From Brassica napus (taxonomy: Eukaryota > Streptophyta > Magnoliopsida > Brassicales > Brassicaceae): a DNA stretch of 64,000 nt. This document shows positions 11,336 through 22,197 of this stretch, piece by piece. Location: contig NC_063438.1 in the NCBI RefSeq assembly GCF_020379485.1, forward strand, positions 5,104,024 through 5,168,023, in the 5' to 3' direction. The stretch's first letter is position 1; each line of letters starts with the position of its first letter. The notes beneath the pieces are model-generated. The model saw nothing but the letters and a program-made list of their open reading frames with translations, searched no databases and had not been told where the DNA came from. The position numbers and the translations under genes are program-made.

Positions 11336-11571
11336 CTCCTTCAGTTTCTTAATGTTACATATTCTAACTTTTTCACATATTTTAATAAAACATATTAAAT
11401 TTGTATAATTTTTTGTGTTTATATTTGTTCCATAATTTTAAGCCAACAAAAATTTAGTAAATGCAATTAAGTTTTTTGAAATTTGAAATTAGTTAATAAA
11501 ATATGTCTTGAAAATATGAAAAATAGATCATTTTTAGAATATGTAATATTAAGAAACAGACGGAGACGGAG
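11336..11571. mobile_element. Stowaway-type MITE
   Basis: The terminal inverted repeats (ctccttcagtttcttaat at the left; reverse complement of the right end ctccgtctccgtctgtttc) lie between TA dinucleotides at 11334-11335 and 11572-11573, as expected for a Tc1/mariner-type MITE. It is non-coding and sits about 115 bp upstream of the amidohydrolase start. Confidence 0.82.
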
Positions 11572-11686
11572 TAGTAATTACTAAAAATACCGCTGTACAA
11601 AAGTTAAATTTCATATTTCAGCTATTTACTTAATTAACCATATTAAAATACGTGTGAATCACATGAAGTATAATATCTTCGAGGAT

Positions 11687-13717
11687 ATGGCAGCAGCTGC
11701 GACTCTGAGATTAACGATTCCTTTAGCATTCTACGGTCACCCTCTAACCTCTTCCCTACGGTTCCCAGCAAGCAAATCAATCGGCAACGAGACATCATCC
11801 TTTAGAACGGTGAAAATGGCAGCTACTGTTGGGTCCGACCCTGAAACGACGTCGTCTACTTCCAGAGTCATCGATTCCCATCTCCACATCTGGGCTTCTC
11901 CTCAAGAGGTCGTGCTCTCCCACTTTCTTAACTCGAATCCATTCTACTGAATCACTAATCTGATGGATCATCAAATATGTATGTTTCAGGCCGTGACTTA
12001 TCCTTATTTTCCAGGCCAAGAACCTACATTGACTGGTGATGTCGAGTTCTTGCTCAAGGTTCTAAGCTCAGCTCAACTCATACTCTCATGGGTTTTAAGA
12101 AATTCTGGGAAAGGTATCATCTTTGACGCCATTCCTCTGTTTTGTTGACTTAGAACATGGGAGATGCAAGAGTAGATGGAGCTCTTATTGTGCAACCCAT
12201 CAATCACAAGTTTGATCACTCTTTAGTTACAAGGTCTCTTCCTTTTTCCTTTATTCCTGAATTGATCATATTGTAGTTCCAAAACTTGTGAATCAATATG
12301 CTTCTCTCATTTCGTTTTACTTATGGTGGATCTGTCTCGCTGCCTTTTTTTTGTCGTTAGATGACCATGGCATGCAATAATGCATTGTTGGGGTTGAAGA
12401 TTGTTCTTGGTTCTCTGTGAAAAATAAAATCAAGAGTTTTTTTTACTGATTCTCCAATCACAGTAGACCTTTGTTTGTTTGTTTGTTTGTTTGTTTGTGA
12501 TGTCAGCTTCTTTTTCATGATGATTTTGTTTTCTCATTGACAGTGTTCTGAAGAAGTACCCGTCGAAGTTTGTCGGATGCTGCCTTGCAAATCCTGCAGA
12601 AGATGGCAGTGGAATTAAGGAGCTTGAGAGTCTTGTTCTAGAGGTCTTTCCTTCAGCTCTTTCTCAAAGTATCTTAAAAAGTAACAGATATATGCATCAC
12701 ATTGCTCTGAGTTTTTAGTCTGCTGTTGTAGAGTAACTATCGCGCTGTTCGGTTCAATCCCTATTTGTGGCCGTCGGGTCAGAAGGTACCAACTCTCTAA
12801 TGATTCCAGTGACTTTGAATCAAGTTTCTATTAAACTCTTTTTTACAACACAGATGACAAATGCTGTTGGAAAAGCTATGTTCTCCAAGGCAGGGGAGCT
12901 TGGTGTGCCTGTTGGCTTCATGTGCATGAAGGTCTGGTAGTAACTTTGACCTTTGTGTGCCCCAAAGTTGTGTGGTTTACGCGAAGATCTGTCTTTTGAA
13001 GTTTTTGGTTTACTCTATTCAGGGTCTGGATCTGCACATAGCAGAGATTGAGGAACTGTGCACAGAGTTCCCAAATACAACTGTTTTACTAGATCACGCT
13101 GGATTCTGCAAAGTACCAGAGTGAGCTCTTCTCTGCTGTTCTGAGAAATTATACAGTCTCATGCTGTTCATAAAGAACATATTACTAATATATTCAGGGT
13201 TTCATCAACCTGCAGAAATGGTGAGGCTAAGGATACTTATTCTCAACTCATGGAGCTCTCTAGATTCCCACAGGTGAAGAAATTGAGAAACCTTAGTTTC
13301 TAGATTTGCTCACATATCATATGAGTCTGAGGGAAGAGTTTTGAAACAAGCAGGTATATGTGAAATTCAGTGCTCTATTCAGGATATCAAGAACTGGTTT
13401 CCCCTATCAGGACCTAACGCCTCTCCTATCTCAAGTTGTATCCAATTTTGGGGCAAATCGTGTCATGTGGGGCAGGTAAACTTTATTTCGTTACACCAAA
13501 AGAAAACTTTTATATGACATGATCGAAATATGGATTGGGTGCTTCTCATGTCTGCTGCAGTGACTTCCCATTTGTGGTTCTTGAATGTGGATACAAAGAA
13601 GCCAAAGAAGCTGTGACAATTATTGCAAAACAAGCATCCTTGTCAAGTTCTGACATGGACTGGATCATGGGAAAGACGTTGATGCAGCTCTTCCCTGGAC
13701 AATGGGTTCTTCCTTGA
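11687..13717 (+). CDS. Amidohydrolase-family protein, At2g35450-like
   Basis: Ten exons (11687-11908, 11990-12058, 12154-12233, 12544-12643, 12732-12785, 12854-12931, 13023-13120, 13198-13273, 13354-13475, 13561-13717) join in phase to 351 aa. The metal-binding HxH is seen as IDSHLHIW near residue 70. Later family blocks are RAVRFNPYLWP, the strand ending in LLDHAGFC, and MWGSDFPFV, whose Asp is the expected last metal ligand. Together they place it in the amidohydrolase_2 (TIM-barrel) family related to 2-pyrone-4,6-dicarboxylate lactonase-like hydrolases. The substrate is unknown. A basic, Ser/Thr-rich N-terminus of about 40 residues may be a plastid transit peptide. ATGs further upstream (11663) are possible, but 11687 gives the best N-terminus. 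An odd point is the extra residues VSSTCR at the start of exon 8, from acceptor choice. Confidence 0.85.
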
Positions 13718-14514
13718 GAGGTTGCATGAGTATGAGCTAATCAAGCAAACAATGGAGTTTATATCATCGAAGACACTAAATGTATACCAATTTAGTAAAC
13801 AGGCACAAGTTTTCTGTATTGAAAGCCTGACACCTGCTGGTTGATATCATAATGCTTTACTATGAGAGTTATAGAGGACATGGATACTGGCTTCTATGGT
13901 ACTAGTGCTTTGTTCGACAATGTATTCTACAATGGGTGGAGACGTAAGAGTGTGATATATTAGGATTTGGTCATTTGTGGCGTTGCTGGGATCAAAATTT
14001 TTATCATGTTTCAATCACAGAGAACCAACTTTGGTCATCAACTGTGAAAAAGAAAAAAGAATACATGTGGAGAAGGTTTGCCAGACCATATTGACAGAGA
14101 GATGGCTTTGAACAGATCAAACTAAGAAGCTCTGAATCTCATCATACTCTCAATGCTCATGAGCTTCTAGGTAATGCATCCCATCACTCCTTTTAAGTAC
14201 TTAACCAAACCTTCTTCTTCTTTTTTTGAAACACAAGTACTTAACCAAACCAACGCCAGTTTCTAACCATTTAAATGAACTTAACCAAAAGATTTTAGCT
14301 TACAGAACACACTTTGGTTCAGATAGTCACTGTCTGAATTCTGATGCTTATAATATTAAATGCTATTAAGATTTTGATTGGTTCTTATTTGTCTACTACT
14401 TCCCTCTTCATTTAATCACTCACTCTCTCTCATTGTCTTCCTCTGCCTTTTAAAAGTTAAAAATCGATACTTTGAGCTCCCCTGTTACTAGTTTAGGGTT
14501 TCTTGGTCGACGTG
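13718..14514. other. Intergenic region
   Basis: This holds the 3' end of the amidohydrolase transcript and the promoter side of the CCCH gene. A 23-nt micro-insertion is listed separately. Nothing else is recognised. Confidence 0.4.
14195..14251 (-). repeat. Micro-insertion with 17-bp flanking repeats
   Basis: The perfect direct repeats aagtacttaaccaaacc (14195-14211 and 14235-14251) flank a 23-nt insert that reads, on the minus strand, gtgtttc plus A7 plus gaagaagaa. Confidence 0.65.
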
Positions 14515-15452
14515 ATGAGTCATCGCCGAGATTCCACCACCGATGCAGTCCACGTCATACCCACCAACGACCCTCCTCCGGAGAATCCGTTTCCCAGTCC
14601 CGTATGGGCCGCCACTGAGGATGATTACAGCCGTCTCTCTGCGGCCAACAACGACGACACAGAGTCGCCCTGCAAGAAGTCACGCGGCCCTCCCTCTCCC
14701 TCCTCCTCCTCCTCCGAGATCGGGAAAGCCTTCTTCAAGACGAAGCTCTGCTGCAACTTCCGCGCAGGAAGCTGTCCGTACGTCGCGAGCACTTGCCATT
14801 TCGCTCACAGCGCGGAGGAGCTCCGCCGTCCGACGTCTGCGTACAAGGGAAGGCATTGCAAGAAGTTTTACAGCGGAGAAGGGTGTCCTTACGGAGAGAG
14901 CTGTACGTTTCTACACGACGAGGCTTCGAGAAACAGAGAGAGCTTCGCCGTTAGTTTAGGCCATCGTGGTGGAGGCAATGTTATTGCTGCTGCTGCTTCT
15001 CCGAATTGGAAGACAAGGATGTGCAACAAGTGGGAGATGAGTGGGTATTGTCCTTTCGGTACTAACTGCCGTTTTGCTCATGGAGCTTCTGGTAAAAGTC
15101 TCCACCTTTACAGTCTTACTAGTAACAATGAATGTGTTGTATTCTGTGGTTTTAGATAGATAATGTTTGAACAAGGGCTTGAATATGTTGCAATGTTAAG
15201 AGTAAAGTTTATGTCTTTTTATGATGCTGTTTTGTAGAGTTGCATAGATTTGGTGGGGGACTTGTGGAAGAAGAAGAAGGTAAGATCGGAACATCTTCCA
15301 CTCTTGATACAAAGAAGACAGGACAATATAGTCTTGCTTCTCCTGGAGTCCCGTCCCAACGGGCATCTAATGGAGTCAGAGTTGTAAGGAAATGGAAAGG
15401 ACCGGATAGAATCAGCCGGGTTTATGGTGATTGGATCGACGATATTGAATAA
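14515..15452 (+). CDS. C3H28: CCCH zinc finger protein with three fingers, At2g35430-like
   Basis: Two exons, 14515-15091 and 15238-15452, give 263 aa. Translation is taken from ATG 14515, since frames further upstream begin at non-ATG codons. Three CCCH fingers are visible: a variant finger (KTKLCCNFRAGSCPYVASTC...H, spacing C-x7-C-x6-C-x3-H) at about residues 77-98, then two C-x8-C-x5-C-x3-H fingers near 117-137 and 171-190. Such fingers usually bind RNA, often AU-rich or pre-mRNA elements, in nucleus or cytoplasm. The C-terminus VRVVRKWKGPDRISRVYGDWIDDIE fits the FES1/C3H-type plant subgroup. The N-terminus is Pro/Ser-rich. I recall the orthologue as AtC3H28, but the number is less certain than the family. 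Confidence 0.87.
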
Positions 15453-15867
15453 AGTCTCTGCCTTTTACTACAGTCTGATTAAAAAGATCTTTTTTAGAGT
15501 TCTAACTATGTGATGTATTATTAGCGTTGTTGTAGATTGTGACTTTAACAAGACAGAGCTCTTTTTTTTTGTTGTTGTATCATCTGATTCTATTATGCCA
15601 AATCCTAATTCAGACCAAAACCGAAGTAAACCGGGGTTATCATTGTTTGTTACCTGTTATTTTTAACATTTTAACCGGTCACAAAAGACTCGCTCAAATT
15701 GCTAAGCAAAGCCACTCATGTGTTCTTTTACCATAGCCACTTCCTTCTCCTCACTTCTCTCTACTCACTTAGAAACAAAACTTTCTTTTCTCACAAGCAA
15801 TTCTCATAACAAAACCTTTTCTTCCTTCCCAAGCTACTGGTGAAAGCCAGGCCGTATCAATCTTGAA
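15453..15867. other. Intergenic region and ATL promoter
   Basis: This is the CCCH 3' flank, then a pyrimidine-rich leader of the next gene (15735-15830). No specific element was recognised. Confidence 0.4.
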
Positions 15868-16707
15868 ATGGCGTCAACAACAACATCAACAACAATACCA
15901 GCTACTGAAGTTTTCCCTAGCGTTACCATGCCCATCACGGTAGCCTTAACCTGCGTTCTTCTCTTGGTCCTTGTTTGCGGATTCATCACTCTCTTCTTCT
16001 GGAAATGTTTTCTGCACCGGTTGTTCTCAGCTTGGACCCGTCAGAGAACACCCTACGGTGACCTGATCCGCGTCACCACCCCTCCTGAAAACATAGGCCT
16101 CGACCCATTCATCATCAAGTCGTTTCCTGTCTTCCTCTATTCATCTTCAACGATGAAAAACCAATGTACGGAATGTGCTATCTGCCTCTCAGAGTTTTCA
16201 GATGAAGACACCGTTAGGCTCATAACTGTTTGTCGCCATGGGTTTCATTCAATATGCATTGATCTCTGGTTTGAGTCACACAAGACTTGTCCTGTTTGCC
16301 GGTGTGAGCTAGACCCGGGTCTGGTCGGATCTGGAAGCCATGAGTCTTTGCATAGCACAGTTACAATTACTATTCAAGACCTGAACCATGATCAAGAGAA
16401 TCCTCGTAGCGCTAGCTCAAGCAAACGGCTTACGAGGTTCTCGAGGTCGCATTCTACGGGGCATTTTATGGTGAAGATGACGGATGTTAATGTGAAGATC
16501 AAAAGAAGACAATATTACCAAACAGGAGACAGTGTCATGTTAGAGGAGAACGCTCCTAGTACTAGTACTAGTTCAAGTAAAAGGCTTAGGGAAGCGTCGG
16601 CTTGGAGATTCTCGAGGTCACATTCTACAGGGCATTTCATGGGTAAGGCGATGTATCTCAATGAACTTACTCGGTATGAAGGTGTAGAATACGGGATGGC
16701 TTGGTGA
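15868..16707 (+). CDS. ATL-family RING-H2 E3 ubiquitin ligase, At2g35420-like
   Basis: An intronless gene of 279 aa, as is usual for ATLs. A hydrophobic segment (about residues 20-46, MPITVALTCVLLLVLVCGFI) is the membrane anchor. The ATL-specific GLD motif is NIGLDPFIIKSFPVFLYS (about 74-91). The RING-H2 finger follows at about 101-144 with C-x2-C...C-x-H-x2-H...C-x2-C ligands (CAICLSEF...CRHGFHSICIDLWF...CPVC), including the conserved Pro before the last Cys and the Trp that contacts E2. The tail after residue 150 is Ser-rich and carries the short motif RFSRSHSTGHFM twice, each preceded by SSKRL. ATLs transfer ubiquitin at membranes, often in defence or carbon/nitrogen signalling. The target is unknown. 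Confidence 0.9.
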   Translation: MASTTTSTTIPATEVFPSVTMPITVALTCVLLLVLVCGFITLFFWKCFLHRLFSAWTRQRTPYGDLIRVTTPPENIGLDPFIIKSFPVFLYSSSTMKNQCTECAICLSEFSDEDTVRLITVCRHGFHSICIDLWFESHKTCPVCRCELDPGLVGSGSHESLHSTVTITIQDLNHDQENPRSASSSKRLTRFSRSHSTGHFMVKMTDVNVKIKRRQYYQTGDSVMLEENAPSTSTSSSKRLREASAWRFSRSHSTGHFMGKAMYLNELTRYEGVEYGMAW

Positions 16708-17689
16708 TTCCATTTTTGTGATACGTATATCTTAGCAAATAAATTCCATTTTGTGTGTGTTCTTTATAGCAGTAGACATGAAAACTGTAATAAGTTCATT
16801 ATACTTTTGTGTGTTCTTTATAGCAGTAGACATTTAAAACTGTAATAAAGATCTGTAGTTAGATCTACCTAAGAATAAACTGAGAAAAGATAAGAGTCAT
16901 TCCATGTGTGTTTCTTGAGAAATATTGTTGTCCTCTATTGTGTCACCATCTTCAGTTTTTGAATAGAAGTATTCTTGTGTTCTGTTGTGTTAGCATCTTC
17001 AGTTTCACTGGCACTTATCAAGCTAGACTTTAGACTGATGGGTGTTGTCCAAAAAAAAAAGACTGATGGGTCTGCCCATTCGCTCCTATAGGAGTAGGAA
17101 GTTGTAGTGGAGAAAAGAATTATTTATCATCCACCATGAGACTTTTCTGAAAACAAAGAACATAGAAGCTTGTTTCATCATAGTGAGGATGGAGAATCAT
17201 AGCTATGACAGTTCAACACAACGGTACTTTAAAATGATTTGATATTAACCTATCCACACTTCATCAGAGAAGAATCTAAAGGACTTTGGAACAAGAACAC
17301 ACAAGGTAAGAGACAGAAGAAGAACATTGATAGAACAACAATACAAGAAGAACGAAACAAAAGGATATGTTTTATTTTATGGACCGGTTTGGTTTTCTAC
17401 GGGAACCAATTGTGAACCGGATCTACCAACTTCGGTTCTGGAAGTTAACTGATGGCACGAGGAATTAACCCCATTTAGTTTGTTTATGGTAGTTGTACCA
17501 ATATAATTCCACATTCTACAGAGGACCCTTCCACATACTGTAGTCGAATAAATAAAAGTCAAAAACAAAATTAAAAGCTTCCCATTAACTATTCAAATTC
17601 TATTAGAATCAAGTTTAGTCAATACAAAATCTGGTAATTCCAATTAACAACAGTATGATTTTCGGATTGATTCCTAAAGTTGTTCAAAG
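16708..17689. other. Intergenic region
   Basis: A 3' flank with two near copies of a segment containing gtgtgttctttatagcagtagacat (about 16754-16785 and 16807-16840), apparently a small local duplication. A micro-insertion lies at 17033-17071. No gene was seen; a short minus-strand frame at 17377-17568 has no support. Confidence 0.4.
17033..17071 (+). repeat. Micro-insertion with oligo(A) and 11-bp flanking repeats
   Basis: The direct repeats gactgatgggt (17033-17043 and 17061-17071) flank gttgtcc plus A10. Confidence 0.65.
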
Positions 17690-17704
17690 AAAGTTCAGCC
17701 AGAC

Positions 17705-17924
17705 AACCAAGTTGCTTTGGTCTAGTGGTATAGGAGCTCCAGCTGGAGTGCCCGCCCCTGGGTTCGAGCCTTGGCCACTGCGGAAATTTACATATGGGCT
17801 GCAGCATCCGAGACCGAAGACCGTTACACGGTGAGCCACATGGTGACGCCCTGGCAGCGTCCTTGCTCACTTCGGTCTCTAGTCTGGACCACCTCGGTGG
17901 GGCCAGGATACTCGGTTAGCAAAA
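17705..17924 (+). mobile_element. tRNA-derived SINE with 15-bp target duplication
   Basis: The element has an RNA polymerase III A box (tggtctagtggta at 17718-17730) and B box (gggttcgagcc at 17760-17770), as in tRNA-derived crucifer SINEs. It ends in an A run and is flanked by the perfect repeat aaagttcagccagac (17690-17704 and 17925-17939). The body downstream of the boxes is not tRNA-like. The perfect target duplication suggests a fairly recent insertion. It lies about 250 bp upstream of the PRS1 start. Confidence 0.9.
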
Positions 17925-18173
17925 AAAGTTCAGCCAGACGTCCTCAATCCCATTTGCATGTGTGATGCATGTAATAAACGACGTCGTTTTAGTACCAACT
18001 TGTACTACTCACCAACCAAACCATTTCCTATTTATTCTTTTCTTCATTAAAAAATAAAAATCCAAACTCCAGAAAGATTCTCTCACAAAACTCTCGGAGA
18101 AGAAGAAGAAGAAGGTCTTCACTCGGGAGTTTAATACTCTGCTTGGAGCCAGAGAGGTTGTTTGAAGTGACAT

Positions 18174-20716
18174 ATGGCGTCGCTGGCTTTGTCTTTTCCT
18201 CCCGCCGCCGCTAAAACGCCGTCGTATTTGTCCTCGTCGTCTTCGACTGTCTTCTCCTCTTCTCTCTCGTTCACTACCTCCCAGTCTCACTCCCGAAACT
18301 CTGTATTCGCTTCTATTGTAAGCTCCATAACTCATCCGTGTGGCTGTCCATTTTTTCCTTCTCTCCATAGTAGAATCGAAATGTTGTTGTTGATTCTTCT
18401 TCTTCTTTATTGAGATTCGTTTGATTTAGTTGAGCCTTATTACCAATTTTGTCTAGTTTAAATTTCTGTTATTTTGATACAAAGGTTGTCTCTTTCTTCA
18501 GGTCTTTGCCTATGGAGTCTATTACCAATCTTGTCTAGTTTGAATTTTGATATTTTGACACAAAGGTTGTCTCTTTTCGTCAGATTATGTTTCTCGAGGT
18601 CGTTGCTTTGACCAATAGCGTCTATTACTCATCTTGTCTAGTTTGAATTTCTGTTTTTTTTTTATTGACACAAAGGTTGTCTCTTTCTTTAGATTCTGTT
18701 TGTTTAAAGGTTTTTGCTTTTGCCTGTGAAGCCTATTACATGTCTTGTCTAGTTTGAATTTCTGTTATTTTGATACAAAGTTTGTCTCTTTCGTCAGATT
18801 CTGTTTCTTAAGGTTTTTGCCTTTGCCAATGGCATCTAGATAAGTGAATGAGTTCGTTTGATTTTGTGTCTGAATTTGTTTTTGTTTGTTTGTTTCTTTG
18901 CTGGTAGAAATGCGATCTTGGGAATGGGAACCCAAGCATCCCAATCATCAACGAGAGGACACTCCCAAAGTTCTTAGAATCCGCACGGATGGAGAAATCA
19001 GCCAACAGAAGCAACAACAACACCAGGCTCAAGCTATTCTCCGGCACCGCGAATCCAGCGCTCTCTCAAGAGATCGCTTGGTACATGGGCTTGGACCTCG
19101 GCAAGATCAAGATCAAGAGGTTCGCTGACGGAGAGATCTACGTTCAGCTGGAAGAGAGCGTTAGAGGGTGCGACGTCTACTTGGTGCAACCTACTTGCAC
19201 TCCGACTAATGAGAATCTCATGGAGCTTTTGATCATGGTTGACGCTTGTAGAAGAGCGTCTGCCAAGAAAGTTACGGCTGTGATTCCCTATTTTGGATAT
19301 GCAAGAGCTGACAGGAAGGTGAGTAGATGGTTCTTGACAATATCTTTGCTTGATAAAAGCCATCTTCTTATGTTTTGTTTGTTGGTTGCAGACACAAGGG
19401 CGTGAATCGATTGCTGCTAAATTGGTTGCTAACCTTATTACGGAAGCTGGTGCAGATCGAGTGCTTGCTTGTGATCTTCATTCAGGACAGTCTATGGGTT
19501 ATTTCGACATTCCGGTGGATCATGTGTACTGCCAGGTACATCTATAACGCCGTGTTCTTTGATAGCTATGGGCCAATGTTCAAGAAATCGATAGGTGGTG
19601 GTTAGGCACCTTATAGAGGACTAATGTTTAGTCGAACGCCTAGACTGATTTTTTTAATGCCTAGATCGATTTTTTCTTTAAAATCGGTTTGAAAAAATCG
19701 TTTTGAAAAAATCGTTTTGTTCAGACTCGATTTGCCGACTAGGCGGCCGAATTATAGAGGACTAATGTTTAGGCAGACAACTAGACCGATTTTTTGGACG
19801 CCTAGATAAAAAAAAATATTTTTAAATCGGTTTGAAAAAATTGGTTTAAAAAAATTGTTTAGTTCGGATAGAACACTGGCTATGACCTCTTCTCTGTTAT
19901 GTAGTGTGTTTGTAAGATACCTTTTAACCCATTAATTATTTATGTATTTAATTTTTTTACAGCCGGTGATACTAGATTATCTTGCTAGCAAGTCAATTGC
20001 GGCAGAGGATTTGGTTGTGGTTTCTCCTGATGTTGGTGGAGTAGCCAGAGCACGCGCTTTTGCTAAGAAGTTATCAGATGCGCCACTTGCCATTGTTGAT
20101 AAAAGGCGTTCAGGACACAATGTTGCTGAGGTAATAATATAATAATACCTCTTCTCTTTCAAACTCAGAGCTTGTTGTCTCAACAACACATGTTTTACTT
20201 CCTTTCAGGTGATGAACCTAATTGGTGATGTAAAAGGGAAGGTGGCAGTAATGGTTGATGACATGATTGACACCGCTGGTTAGTAGAGTTTGTCTTTAAT
20301 CATATTATTGTGAGAAACATGCTAAAGACATGTTCTCTTTTCTTTTTTTCAGGAACCATTGTGAAAGGAGCAGCTTTGTTACACCAAGAAGGTGCTAGGG
20401 AGGTATATGCGTGCTGCACTCATGCAGTTTTCAGGTAACCTGTTAAACATTTTTTTTTTGTTTCTTGGATTGTCTTAAAATCATTACTTTTCTGAAGCAT
20501 TTTTTGTTTGTTTGTAATGAATCAAATGGAATTAGCCCGCCTGCGATAGAGAGATTATCAGGAGGTTTGCTTCAAGAAGTGATAGTGACGAATACTTTGC
20601 CAGTAGCTGAGAAGAATTACTTCCCGCAGTTGACAATTTTGTCGGTGGCTAATCTTCTTGGTGAGACGATTTGGCGTGTCCATGATGATAGCTCCGTCAG
20701 TAGCATTTTCCTCTGA
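18174..20716 (+). CDS. PRS1: Ribose-phosphate pyrophosphokinase 1, plastid-type
   Basis: Seven exons (18174-18317, 18908-19318, 19392-19535, 19963-20130, 20209-20278, 20353-20434, 20536-20716) give 399 aa. The enzyme makes 5-phosphoribosyl-1-diphosphate from ribose 5-phosphate and ATP, feeding nucleotide, His and Trp synthesis. Exon 1 is a Ser/Ala-rich chloroplast transit peptide of about 45 residues. The catalytic core starts near [11 protein letters not shown]. Visible motifs are [15 protein letters not shown], the ATP-site region [31 protein letters not shown], and the PRPP-binding loop [10 protein letters not shown] near residues 305-314. The C-terminus ([25 protein letters not shown]) is the normal family end. 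Intron 3 contains an AT-rich dispersed repeat (about 19590-19870). It matches At2g35390 in length and position. Confidence 0.95.
19590..19870. repeat. Dispersed repeat in PRS1 intron 3
   Basis: The segment contains two internal copies of a unit with tagaggactaatgtttag followed by gcctaga and gattttttt runs. A related degenerate piece is at 560-640. No terminal repeats or coding sequence are evident. It lies within the intron and leaves both splice sites intact. Confidence 0.5.
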
Positions 20717-22143
20717 CCTTCCTCATCTCATATGTCTCATTTGCATCATTTGAATGTTTTTTTTTTCTTGCTTTTGTTAGTCGGTTTAAGGATCGGTTTA
20801 GAATCCGGTTTACCAAGTTTTCTTGCTTTTCTCTCTCTTTATAGTTTAGACTTTTCTTGTTTGGTAAACATGATCTACTTGTTGATCTTGAGCCGATTTT
20901 CAGTTATGGTATACACAAGATTATAAGTTGATTCATCGTCTCGATAAGTCATGACCTTTCATCTACATGGCGCAAATGGACTCAAAAGCTCGTTTAATAG
21001 TTTGAAAATTAGCTGTGTTTATATCAAGGACCTGGTGGGAAAACAATTTTAATCGTACTTTTCTCCCTTCCGAGGCACTAAACACGAACATTTTTACAAT
21101 GTGTTATTAAGAAAGATAGAGAAATCAAAAGACTTATTCCTATCCAACTTCGTTTAAAAAAAAGACTGGTCAGTTCTATTCATTTCCAACGTCTTCAACA
21201 GTTTGGAATTTTTTAAAAAAAAAATGTAAATACTTTCTTGCAGTCACGTACTTTGTATACAATAGCCAAAATGTAACAATGCGTCTTAGGCATTAGTCCA
21301 TCGAGATGGTTAATGGTCTTTAAGTGAAAAAAGAACTGGGGTAGTAGTAATGACCTGTCTAAGCTTAAGGACATTGATCCTTTCTATTCAGGTCTTGGTG
21401 AAAAAGATACTGTTGAACTTTCTTTTTCCATTCCTAGTCGTCTATTGAATTATTATTTGTCTGCTCGAATATCTACTGATGGCTATGATCCCTATGAATC
21501 AGTTTTGTCATGTACTTGAGGTTTGTATTTGTTATGGGTATGATGATGAGGACAGAAGTTGATTTTTCGATAAATGTCTGAAACTAAAACTGAGATAGAT
21601 ATGCATTGAATAGATGGACCCAACGGCTCACATGGATACCAAGGTTTATAGTGTGACATATGCGACTTCTCTACTTATAACTTTCTTAGGGCCGGCTTAA
21701 GTAAATGCAGCCATAAATCATAACCCAAGATTATTATTAGTAGATTGATATTTTGTCATGGTTTTCTTTTGAAAGACTAATCTGATTCAAATAATTTTTG
21801 TACAAAGTAAATTTGAAGTTGAATTGAGTTTAGAAAGTTCAAAAACATATTTTAATTTTTTGTCGACTGGCGGCTATTTGCTCCGTTATACGTATGATAC
21901 AATTTTCAAGTACCAAACCTTTGGTACGTTCCATTATCTGAGGTATCAAATAAGATATCCCATTTGGAAAATCATAAGAAAAATAAACAAGTGAGATCTA
22001 ACATAAATGTCATTTTTGAAAAAGATATTACAATTCTTAGACCAAGTCCACATTTGTCTATTGGCAAGAACAAGACTAAAAGTCAGCAAACACCTACATT
22101 ACATCCTGAAAAACAAATGACCAAACTACCCACCGTCTACCCC
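20717..22143. other. Intergenic region and chitinase promoter
   Basis: This is the PRS1 3' flank, then 1.2 kb in which I recognise no gene or bounded element. Confidence 0.4.
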
Positions 22144-22154
22144 TATATATATAA
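22144..22154 (+). promoter_or_regulatory. TATA box of the chitinase gene
   Basis: A strong TATATATATAAA-type box lies about 45-55 bp before the ATG at 22198, implying a short 5' leader. Confidence 0.6.
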
Positions 22155-22197
22155 ACCTCACAACCTCTTCCTTATCACTCACAAACATAACCAAATC

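Noticed and set aside
17710..17775. tRNA gene
   Set aside because: A and B boxes are present, but no cloverleaf follows, and the whole 220 bp has a tail and target duplication, so it is a SINE.
21535..21585. Another C/D snoRNA (ATGATGA near 21540, CTGA near 21577)
   Set aside because: There is no terminal stem and no guide complementary to rRNA that I recognise.
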